NCBI GenBank assembly: GCA_023423415.1
Contig: JAFAFP010000181.1
Coordinates: forward strand, 1 to 15,906
Length of the DNA: 15,906 nt
Direction: 5' to 3'
Source of the DNA: Pseudomonadota bacterium
GTDB lineage: Bacteria; Pseudomonadota; Alphaproteobacteria; Rhizobiales; Xanthobacteraceae
Of this stretch, positions 6,070 to 12,408 are shown piece after piece. The position numbers and the translations under genes are program-made. Position 1 is the first letter of the stretch; each line of letters begins with the position of its first letter. The notes under the pieces were generated by a model. That model was not told where the DNA came from. It made no database searches and worked only from the letters and a program-made list of their open reading frames with translations.

Positions 6070-7280
6070 GCCGCTTCGCGTGGCAGGTCGTTCGCCCAAA
6101 TCTCATCATAGTTCCGAAAGCGCCGGAGAATTGGCTCCGAGCGCGTCGGCTCGATCAGCGGCAGCAGGTGCTTGAGCACGCCATTCATCACATCCGAAAC
6201 GTGCCGCACGTAAAGATCGACTGGATAGAGCGTAAATCCGAGGTTGAGTTTTGGGTCGTAATGCATCCCGCCAGAGAGGCAGCGCTTGTAGCCGTTGGCG
6301 ATGGCCCAGGAAATGACATCGCGAAACGCAACGAAATAGAGATGGCGGTCGAGCGCGACATCGTAATCGAGCCCGAGATACTCGTTGCAGATGTGATCGC
6401 CGTGAACCATCGTCAGGCTGAACGCGACGATGTGCCCGTCGCTGCGCCAGATGAAGAAGCGTGACTTGTCCGGCATCCTGCGACCAAGCGCAATGAAATA
6501 TTCCCTTGTCAGCTTTTCGAAATGCCGATCGGATCGCTCATAAACCTGCAGATAGAGCGGATAGATCTCGTCGATGACGCCGGACACGTCGCGCACGATT
6601 TCCAGAGTGATCGGCGAGCCTGAAGCGGAGGCGCGGAACTTGCGCCGAAGATCGGAGCGCATGCGCGCAGTCACGCCGCGCAACAGGTAATCGTCAAAGT
6701 CCCTGTAGTCGAGATTCAGAACGACCATCGGAAGACTGGGAATGCGCGCGAAGCCATGATTCGCGAAGGCATTCAGGGCGCGACGATAGCCGGATGGAAA
6801 TTCCTTCAGCACGATCAGTCGGGCGCCAAGTGCTTTGGCATGTCGAACGATCTCGCGCGCCAGCAACGCCGCATCAGCCGTTGCATTGCCATCGCGCCGG
6901 TCGAGATGGGCTTCGCCGGCGACACATCCGAGCATCAGCGTTCGCATCTTGAGAAAACGCGGCCACAAGAGGCGAACGATCGAAGCGCCGGCGCGCAGAG
7001 TGTGCGATGAGCCTTCGAGCAGATCCTGATCAAGCAGGAAGAATGGTTGCACAGAACGGACGTTGCCCACGCCATCACGAACGGCGAAATAGCGATAGAC
7101 GAAATCTGGCATGATCGTGTCTTCGACGATCTCGTAGTAGCGGTCATCCTTACGAGTATGGGCGAAGGCGTGATGCCAGTGTTTGCAAGCTCTCAGGTCG
7201 GCCTTGCTGACGATGTCGATGCGATGGCCTTGGTGTCGTCGTCCTGTCTTTGCGGCGGGACTTTCCAAGGCCTGTTTCAT
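6033..7280 (-). CDS. GNAT/FemAB-like acyltransferase
   Basis: 415 residues, soluble. The fold looks like two GNAT-type halves, as in the peptidoglycan/FemAB-like or BioF2-type acetyltransferases (COG3146-like). The first half is about residues 20-190 (RKDDRYYEIVEDTI, FFLLDQDLLEGSS, ARLIVLKEFPSGYRRAL). The second is about 195-360 (MRSDLRRKFRAS, YPLYLQVYERSDRHFEKLT, FFIWRSDGHIVAFSL, HDHICNEYLGLDYDVA-like stretch at 294-309, and GGMHYDPKLNLGFTLYPVDLYVRH). The acyl acceptor cannot be read from the sequence. Its 3' end overlaps that of clpS2 by 37 bases on the opposite strand. ATG 7280 has only a weak GAAGAG upstream. It may be co-transcribed with the nuclease gene upstream, 114 bases away. Confidence 0.75.
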   Translation of the reverse strand: MKQALESPAAKTGRRHQGHRIDIVSKADLRACKHWHHAFAHTRKDDRYYEIVEDTIMPDFVYRYFAVRDGVGNVRSVQPFFLLDQDLLEGSSHTLRAGASIVRLLWPRFLKMRTLMLGCVAGEAHLDRRDGNATADAALLAREIVRHAKALGARLIVLKEFPSGYRRALNAFANHGFARIPSLPMVVLNLDYRDFDDYLLRGVTARMRSDLRRKFRASASGSPITLEIVRDVSGVIDEIYPLYLQVYERSDRHFEKLTREYFIALGRRMPDKSRFFIWRSDGHIVAFSLTMVHGDHICNEYLGLDYDVALDRHLYFVAFRDVISWAIANGYKRCLSGGMHYDPKLNLGFTLYPVDLYVRHVSDVMNGVLKHLLPLIEPTRSEPILRRFRNYDEIWANDLPREAAQVSGSVVKNSG

Positions 7281-7394
7281 GGGGCTCTTCGCAATGCTTC
7301 CGGTTCCTGGTCAATCGAGCGACGGATGGTTTGTTCCATCGGCAGGAATGCGGTGGTGTCTGCATCGCAGCTTAGTGATCAAGCAGGACTTGCA

Positions 7395-7979
7395 TCAATC
7401 CTTGCGCGGATGCGCGTCGCGCCAGGCGCGTGGGCGTTCGAAAGCGCCGCGCCAGATGCCACGTTTGGCGCTTCGTGCATCGTCCTCGATTGCGGCATAG
7501 GGACCACTCTCGCCGCCGAAATTCACGGCCAGACCTTCGCGGACCATGACTTCGCCGATGTCATTGACGCCTTTTGCCTTGCAGGTCGCAAGCGTGCGGC
7601 CGAAGCGATCACGACCTTGCGATGTGCAGGCGATCTCGCCCTTGGCGGTCAGTTCGAGAAGGCGCTTGCGAGCGGTCCGTCCGCAGGGCCATTCGCGGTC
7701 GCGCTCGTCGCGGCAGGTCTGATGTAGTTCCGGTGCATCGATGTTGAGGATGCGGATGGTCTCGCTACCAGTGCGCAGCGTATCTCCGTCGAGCACTGTG
7801 ATCGGTGAATGGATATTCGTCGGCTTGGGATCGATCAGCGGTCGCAGCAACACGACCGCACCGACGACACCGCCGATGAACACGAGGCTGAGCGGAATAC
7901 CGATGACGTGGCGGCTGCGCGCTGCGCCGCCGTAGGAGCGCGGCGGCCTTCTGCGCCGGAAGGAGGGAGCCGATGACAT
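7395..7979 (-). CDS. Membrane-anchored thermonuclease-family (SNase-like) nuclease
   Basis: 194 residues. A basic N-terminus (1-24) precedes a single membrane segment (about 25-46), and a staphylococcal-nuclease domain follows (about 60-178). Catalytic positions align with the staphylococcal enzyme: Asp66 in LDGDTLRT, Arg76, Asp81 and Glu84 in IRILNIDAPE, and Arg127 in GRDRFGRTL. The domain should therefore be an active calcium-dependent phosphodiesterase, held in the membrane with the domain in the periplasm if the positive-inside rule holds for the Arg-rich N-terminus. Extra cysteines (89, 99, 118, 133) could form disulfides. The start at 7979 lacks a good ribosome binding site; it is divergent from marC. 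Confidence 0.85.
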   Translation of the reverse strand: MSSAPSFRRRRPPRSYGGAARSRHVIGIPLSLVFIGGVVGAVVLLRPLIDPKPTNIHSPITVLDGDTLRTGSETIRILNIDAPELHQTCRDERDREWPCGRTARKRLLELTAKGEIACTSQGRDRFGRTLATCKAKGVNDIGEVMVREGLAVNFGGESGPYAAIEDDARSAKRGIWRGAFERPRAWRDAHPRKD

Positions 7980-8256
7980 CCGGTGAAGGCTAGGCGTGGT
8001 GCGTTACCGAATGGTTGCGGCCCGTTGATCGCGCTTGTGGACAAGTTGCGCTGCTTTGAATGCGTCCAGGACGGCCGTGCAGGTCATGCGACCGTTGCAA
8101 CGATGATGCAGTCTCAATCGACCCCTGCGATCCTTGACAACGGCGTTGAAGATGGTCCTGCTGGTCCGGTCATGATTTATGGCTCGGTACGGCCTGGCCG
8201 TCGTTGGTACGGCTCGTCTGTCGTTCGTCACGCGCAAGCGCATCTTCGGAACCCCA

Positions 8257-8907
8257 ATGCCTGATGTAACACACGCCTTTCTTCTGGTTTATGCCGGTCT
8301 GTTTCCGATCGTGAATCCGGTCGGCAGTGCGCCGATCTTTCTCGGGCTCACGGCCGGCTGCTCCGATGCCGAACGCAACGCGCTGGCGGGAAAGGTGGCG
8401 ATCAACAGCGTCTTCCTTCTGATCGGGTCGATGTTCATCGGCTCGCATCTTCTGGTGTTCTTCGGCATCACGCTGCCGGTGGTCCGTATCGCCGGCGGGC
8501 TGGTGGTGGCGACCTATGGCTGGAATCTTCTGCAGAGCGGAGCCGATGCCGACAGCCAGCGGGCCGCCGACACGGCGAAGCAACCGAAGGCGATCGATTC
8601 CTTCTATCCGCTGACCATGCCGCTCACGGTGGGCCCCGGTGCGATTTCCGTGGCGATCGCGCTCGGCAGCCAGCGGCCCGCGGGCGAACATGACTGGTCG
8701 CAATTGGCGATGCTGGCCGGCACTGCGATCGCCGGCATTCTGGCGATCGCGCTGACGGTGTTCGTCTGCTACCGCTTCGCCGAACGGATCATCGCCATGC
8801 TCGGCCACAGCGGCACCAATGTCGTGGTGCGGCTCTCGGCCTTCGTGCTGTTGTGTATCGGAATCCAGATCATCTGGACCGGTGCAAAGGCGTTGATTGC
8901 CGAGTAG
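8257..8907 (+). CDS. marC: MarC family integral membrane protein
   Basis: 216 residues with six membrane segments (about 8-30, 48-70, 75-95, 118-138, 148-170 and 188-210). It fits the MarC/UPF0056 family: FPIVNPVGSAPIFL (16-29), AGGLVVATYGWNLL (79-92), FYPLTMPLTVGPGAIS (116-131) and a final GIQIIWTGAK (202-211). The family was once linked to multiple antibiotic resistance, but its transport activity remains unproven. The start at 8257 gives the normal family length and places the first membrane segment near the N-terminus. A longer in-frame ATG at 8179 would add 26 basic residues with no ribosome binding site. The 277-base spacer before it has no clear gene or motif. Confidence 0.85.
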   Translation: MPDVTHAFLLVYAGLFPIVNPVGSAPIFLGLTAGCSDAERNALAGKVAINSVFLLIGSMFIGSHLLVFFGITLPVVRIAGGLVVATYGWNLLQSGADADSQRAADTAKQPKAIDSFYPLTMPLTVGPGAISVAIALGSQRPAGEHDWSQLAMLAGTAIAGILAIALTVFVCYRFAERIIAMLGHSGTNVVVRLSAFVLLCIGIQIIWTGAKALIAE

Positions 8908-9015
8908 CAACGTCGTTGTTCAACACGCGACAGTTCAACGTTCGCCCCGGTCAAATAGCGCTGGATTGCCGTCGCCCGCCTGTGTACACGGACGCTCCTT
9001 TTTCTGAGAGCGGCT

Positions 9016-10278
9016 ATGTCATCTTGCGGACTTGATTTCGGAACCTCGAATACCACGCTGGGAAGTATCGTCGATCGCACACCGGTTCTGGTTCCGCTGG
9101 AGGGCAGCCACACCACAATCCCGAGCGCGATCTTCTTCGAACGCACCGGTGGCGCGCTGATCGGGCGGAAGGCCATCGGCTCCTATGTCGAGGGCACGCC
9201 GGGGCGGCTGATGCGCAGCCTCAAGTCGGTGCTCGGCACGTCGCTGGTCGACGAGGTCACGCAGGTCGGACGCGAACGCAAGAAATTCCGCGACGTCATT
9301 GCGTACTATGTCGGCGCGGTGAAACGGCGGGCCGAGCAGGCGGCGGGGCGCGAGTTCCGCAACGTCGTGCACGGCCGCCCGGTGCATTTCGTCGATAACG
9401 CGCCGGACGCGGACGCACGGGCCGAGGATACGCTGCGCGAGATTGCCCGCGGCATCGGCTTCGACGAGATCACCTTTCAGTTTGAGCCGATTGCGGCCGC
9501 GCTCGATTACGAACGCCAGATCGCCGGTGAGGAGATTGCGCTGATCGCCGACATCGGCGGCGGCACCTCCGACTTCTCGATCGTGCGCCTCAGTCCGCAG
9601 CGGCACCGCAAGGCCGATCGCGCGGAGGACATTCTGGCCAATGACGGCGTGCGGATCGGCGGTACCGACTTCGACCGGCGCGTGAGCCTCGGCAAGGTCA
9701 TGCCGTTGCTCGGCTATGGCAGCGCGATGAACCGCGCCGGCCTGCACGCGCCGACCAGCTACTTCCACGATCTCGCCACCTGGTCGACCATCAACCGGAT
9801 GTACGAGCGCGGGGTCGCGCAGGATATCCGCCATGTGCGCAAGGAAGCGAAGCAGCCGGAGCTGTTCGACCGCCTGTTGCGGGTGCTGGAAGAACAGCGT
9901 GGGCATACGCTGGCGATGGATGTCGAAAAATCCAAGATCGCGTTGTCGGATGAACCGCGCGCCGGCTTTGCGCTGGACTGGATCGAGCCGGGGCTCAGCG
10001 TCGATATCGTCCGCGCCGATCTCGTCGATCACACCTCAGAGCTGGCGGACAACATCGCCGCGCGGATCGCGCGCTGTCTGAAGCAGGCTGGCCTTGCCGC
10101 CGACGACATCGATGCGGTGTTCCTGACCGGCGGCTCGGTGCAGTTGGCCCATGTGCGCAGCGCGATTGTCGCCTGCGTGCCGAATGCGCGCGTGGTCGAA
10201 GGCGACACGTTCGGTGCTGTCGGTAAGGGGCTGACGATCGAGGCCGAGCGGCGATATGGGGCTGTGGCGGCGGGGTAA
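9016..10278 (+). CDS. yegD: YegD-like Hsp70 family ATPase
   Basis: 420 residues covering only an actin/Hsp70 nucleotide-binding fold, without the substrate-binding and lid domains that make DnaK about 640 residues. Visible motifs: phosphate-1 GLDFGTSNT (5-13), the connecting FEPIAAALDYE (156-166), phosphate-2 IADIGGGTSDFSIV (177-190), RIGGTDFDRRV (213-223) and the adenosine motif VFLTGGSVQL (368-377). The insert KVMPLLGYGSAM (227-238) and the EEQRGHTLAMDVEKSKIALS stretch (292-311) match E. coli YegD well. The cellular client is unknown. ATG 9016 follows a modest GAGAG. It stands 108 bases from marC and converges with the AT-rich gene at 10328. Confidence 0.88.
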   Translation: MSSCGLDFGTSNTTLGSIVDRTPVLVPLEGSHTTIPSAIFFERTGGALIGRKAIGSYVEGTPGRLMRSLKSVLGTSLVDEVTQVGRERKKFRDVIAYYVGAVKRRAEQAAGREFRNVVHGRPVHFVDNAPDADARAEDTLREIARGIGFDEITFQFEPIAAALDYERQIAGEEIALIADIGGGTSDFSIVRLSPQRHRKADRAEDILANDGVRIGGTDFDRRVSLGKVMPLLGYGSAMNRAGLHAPTSYFHDLATWSTINRMYERGVAQDIRHVRKEAKQPELFDRLLRVLEEQRGHTLAMDVEKSKIALSDEPRAGFALDWIEPGLSVDIVRADLVDHTSELADNIAARIARCLKQAGLAADDIDAVFLTGGSVQLAHVRSAIVACVPNARVVEGDTFGAVGKGLTIEAERRYGAVAAG

Positions 10279-10327
10279 GTGATACACGCCGTTGTCGATT
10301 GTTGCGTCAGACCAGCGCGCTAAACAT

Positions 10328-11740
10328 CTAGCTAATTCCACATTCTTGTCTAAACGCAGCTAGCGTTTTTGATTGGAAATATTGCTCAAAGCGCGAGCAT
10401 TCCTTTAGACCTGATAACAAGAATTCACGACTTAAGCCGCAGCGTTCCAACACTATAATGCAATAGATCATCGAAATTAGCCGATAAGCGTATGCCATGA
10501 ACTGCAATTCGGATGTGCTGTGACGTTGAGAGCTTCCGTGAGCCTGCTTTCCTCGTAGTCGATTAATCAATCTTTCATCGAGAAAATGAACAGTAGGAAT
10601 TTCGGAATATTCGGATTTTAGGTCCCTTATGATTCCGGACAAGGACCATGACTTTCTAAAAATCGGCACGATTCTTTCTTCGATGAAGGAAGTAAGGCGC
10701 TCGTTGCTGGCGTCGGAAGCCAGCTTCTCTGAAATGGTGTTGACTAGCTCCAGTGCTTCCCGGTCGGGCGAGGCGGGAATGTTTAAGCCCCGATAAAGAC
10801 CCTCGATCATTCTAATGCAATAGAAGAATTTATCTTCGAGATACCGCTCCTCTGCGGTAACAGTTCGGTACCAGTTGAGAGTTTGCTCGATCGGGTCGAA
10901 TAGGTTGAGGAAATTATTGAGCACTTCTCCGAAATCAATATGCTGCAGACGTAGTGGAAGTTGATGCAAATCAATATTTGATTTCGCCGCCTCAATTCGC
11001 GACGCTGTTTCCACGGGGCAAATCTCCTCAGACGTCGATCCACTCGGATCGTTGGCCAAAATGGCGAATGACATTCGATCCATGCGAATAAGATCGAAAG
11101 TCAGCAGCGATATAAGCCGTTCGATGCGATAAGAGAGGCTCAATGCCTCAGTCGGAGAAACATTTGTTTCGAATGAGAGCTTTAGTTCTCCCGTGGATTC
11201 CAGTTTTGGTGAAAGTGAGTTTCCGGAGGGGGTGTAGCTCGCTGATACGCCAATAGAGATGAGTCCTTTATCTGTCTTGAAGGATAGAGGTGTATTAGGC
11301 GCGTTCTCGATTGAAATTTTATAAGGCGACGTTTGAGTGGTCTCAATGAATGGTCGGATTTCAAAAAGCTTGCAAAACAGAGGGCTTTGAAGAGCTATTC
11401 GTTTTACATCCTTCTCGTCAGCTTTAACGTGAACTCTCCTAATGAGGTTTCGAATTTGTGTGTCGACCAATCTTGCTTTGAATCCCTTTATGCTTTGCCC
11501 TCCGGGGAAGCGAGGCCAAATGATTGTAGCAAATTCATGCCCGTCTATGAGGCAATGCAAATAGTCCTGATCAAGTTCTTCTGGAAGATCGAAGAGATCT
11601 TTGCCGCCTTTTATCTCGAACTTGGTCGACAGTAGCTTGCCACGGTACCCGTCGGTTTGGCTGAACTTAAAGACTCCGTTCCAAGATGTGTCCATTGATC
11701 CAGCAGAAGTGACTATTCCTATGAATAATTCCTCGGACAT
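10328..11740 (-). CDS. ApeA-like HEPN-domain protein, candidate anti-phage defence
   Basis: 470 residues, soluble. The N-terminal half (about 1-230) is beta-rich (NGVFKFSQTDGYRGKLLS, KLFEIRPFIET, ISIGVSASYT, GELKLSFET) and resembles the ApeA N-terminal domain. The C-terminal half (about 265-440) is helical and resembles a HEPN domain: LNNFLNLFDPIEQTLNWYR (274-292), FFYCIRMIEGLYRGL (305-319), FLDERLINRLRGKQAHG (386-402) and AYRLISMIYCIIVLERCGL (418-436). Arg396 and His401 form R-x4-H, the nuclease motif of HEPN RNases. ApeA is a single-gene defence protein thought to act by abortive infection; that role is inferred here from domain plan only. The start is backed by TTGGAAG seven bases upstream. 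Codon use is AT-rich, unlike its neighbours. Confidence 0.62.
   Translation of the reverse strand: MSEELFIGIVTSAGSMDTSWNGVFKFSQTDGYRGKLLSTKFEIKGGKDLFDLPEELDQDYLHCLIDGHEFATIIWPRFPGGQSIKGFKARLVDTQIRNLIRRVHVKADEKDVKRIALQSPLFCKLFEIRPFIETTQTSPYKISIENAPNTPLSFKTDKGLISIGVSASYTPSGNSLSPKLESTGELKLSFETNVSPTEALSLSYRIERLISLLTFDLIRMDRMSFAILANDPSGSTSEEICPVETASRIEAAKSNIDLHQLPLRLQHIDFGEVLNNFLNLFDPIEQTLNWYRTVTAEERYLEDKFFYCIRMIEGLYRGLNIPASPDREALELVNTISEKLASDASNERLTSFIEERIVPIFRKSWSLSGIIRDLKSEYSEIPTVHFLDERLINRLRGKQAHGSSQRHSTSELQFMAYAYRLISMIYCIIVLERCGLSREFLLSGLKECSRFEQYFQSKTLAAFRQECGIS
10352..10370 (+). terminator. Weak candidate terminator for the yegD-like gene
   Basis: AAACGC (10352-10357), loop AGCTA and GCGTTT (10363-10368) are followed by TT. 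It lies 74 bases after the yegD-like stop and inside the 3' end of the convergent ApeA-like gene. The stem is short, so this is tentative. Confidence 0.25.
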
Positions 11741-11787
11741 CTAACTGCTTCCAATTTTTATTTCTGCTTGTGACTGCGTTAAAACGA

Positions 11788-11813
11788 AAAGGGCAGCTCA
11801 CGGGCTGCCCTTT
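11788..11813 (-). terminator. Intrinsic terminator of the exported-protein gene
   Basis: A perfect 10-bp stem (11788-11797 with 11804-11813, AAAGGGCAGC on the left arm) has a 6-base loop. On the minus strand it runs into TTTTCGTTTT. It lies 36 bases downstream of the stop at 11850 and separates that gene from the ApeA-like gene, so the latter needs its own promoter. Confidence 0.75.
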
Positions 11814-11849
11814 GAAAGAATTGACCGTAACAAGCTCGGCAATAAGGCA

Positions 11850-12281
11850 TCACCGCCTCAGGCTCACCGCCATGCCGTTGAGGTCGAGGTTCACCATCAG
11901 GCCGGTCTGGCTGCCGGCAAGCTGCATCACCGCGCCGCGCTGATTGGTGAGGATCACCGCCTGCGGGCCGCGGATCACGGCGGCGCCGGCAGCGCCCGCG
12001 CCGAACACGCCTTCGATATCCGACGCACGGTTGATGTTGGTCACGGTGCCGCGCAGGTTGGTTTGCGCACCGCCGAAGGTGAGGCCCCAGCTGAGGCCGC
12101 CGATCGAGAGCGGATAGCTGCGGCCGCGGAAGGTGAGGGTGCCCTGGCCGATCGTGCCGCCGATCACCCAGCCGGCCTTGATGAAGGAAATGCGGACGGT
12201 GCCGGTGTCGGCGCGCGCGGTGGAGAAGCCTGCGACGAGGAGAGCGGCGAGCGCGACGATGGCAGTGCGGAAGTAGGTCAT
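11850..12281 (-). CDS. Small exported Gly-rich beta protein, unknown function
   Basis: 143 residues. A Sec signal peptide covers 1-24 (AIVALAALLVAGFSTARA, cut before Asp25). The mature domain is an alternating beta pattern rich in Gly: AGWVIGGTIGQGTLTFRGRSYPLSIGGL (36-63), LTFGGAQTNLRGTVTNI (67-83), EGVFGAGAAGAAVIRG (90-105), AVILTNQRGAVMQLAGSQTGLMVNLDLNGMAV (108-139). It has no cysteines. The repeated G-x-[LV]-x-[LFV] strands suggest a barrel or beta-sandwich. The pattern recalls small exported families of alphaproteobacteria such as the DUF1134/EipA type, but I cannot assign it. The start at 12281 is chosen over 12347 because of AAGGA about eight bases upstream and the signal peptide. It ends at its own terminator. 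Confidence 0.72.
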   Translation of the reverse strand: MTYFRTAIVALAALLVAGFSTARADTGTVRISFIKAGWVIGGTIGQGTLTFRGRSYPLSIGGLSWGLTFGGAQTNLRGTVTNINRASDIEGVFGAGAAGAAVIRGPQAVILTNQRGAVMQLAGSQTGLMVNLDLNGMAVSLRR

Positions 12282-12366
12282 GCGTTGTGTCCTTTTTGGA
12301 GGGGTCGAATTCCTTGAACCGGGCGGAAGTCGTTGAACGCAGATCACAGGTACAAGGGAGACAAGA

Positions 12367-12390
12367 ATGGCCGGGCGTGAGCCCGGCCAT
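12367..12390 (-). terminator. nrdJ terminator hairpin
   Basis: A perfect 10-bp stem (ATGGCCGGGC at 12367-12376 with its complement at 12381-12390) has a 4-base loop, 18 bases after the nrdJ stop. On the minus strand it is followed by TCTTGTCTCCCTTG, only moderately T-rich. ATGGCCGGGC-type hairpins are common gene ends in Bradyrhizobium relatives. Confidence 0.65.
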
Positions 12391-12408
12391 GATGAAGAGA
12401 TGTGTCGA

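Larger units (their letters stand above)
10279..11780. other. AT-rich, probably acquired segment
   Basis: Base use changes sharply here. By hand count, bases 10561-10620 have 18 G+C of 60 and 10381-10440 have 27 of 60, against 45 of 60 at 9301-9360 in the neighbouring yegD-like gene. The segment holds one gene (10328-11740). I found no integrase, transposase, tRNA or flanking direct repeat, so the mode of entry is unknown. The left edge lies just after the yegD-like stop, and the right edge at or before the terminator at 11788. Confidence 0.65.

Noticed and set aside
6063..6089. GACCTG and CAGGTC inverted repeat around the clpS2 stop.
   Set aside because: The stem has only six pairs with a 15-base loop and no T-run, and it lies in coding sequence of the opposite gene.
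8170..8910. A 246-residue minus-strand frame opposite marC.
   Set aside because: It is very rich in His, Arg and Asp, which is the reverse complement of membrane-protein codons; no protein family is visible.
8908..9015. Repeats of GTTCAAC and a CAACG-T-CGTTG inverted repeat after marC.
   Set aside because: Too short and without a T-run or regular spacing to call a terminator or operator.
9019..10032. A 337-residue minus-strand frame opposite the yegD-like gene.
   Set aside because: It is antisense to clear Hsp70 motifs, and its composition is that of a shadow frame.
11755..11782. TAAAAA and TTAACG, 16 bases apart on the minus strand, as a promoter for the ApeA-like gene.
   Set aside because: The predicted start would fall inside or after the GGAAG ribosome binding site (11748-11752), so it would remove it. 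The real promoter is unresolved.
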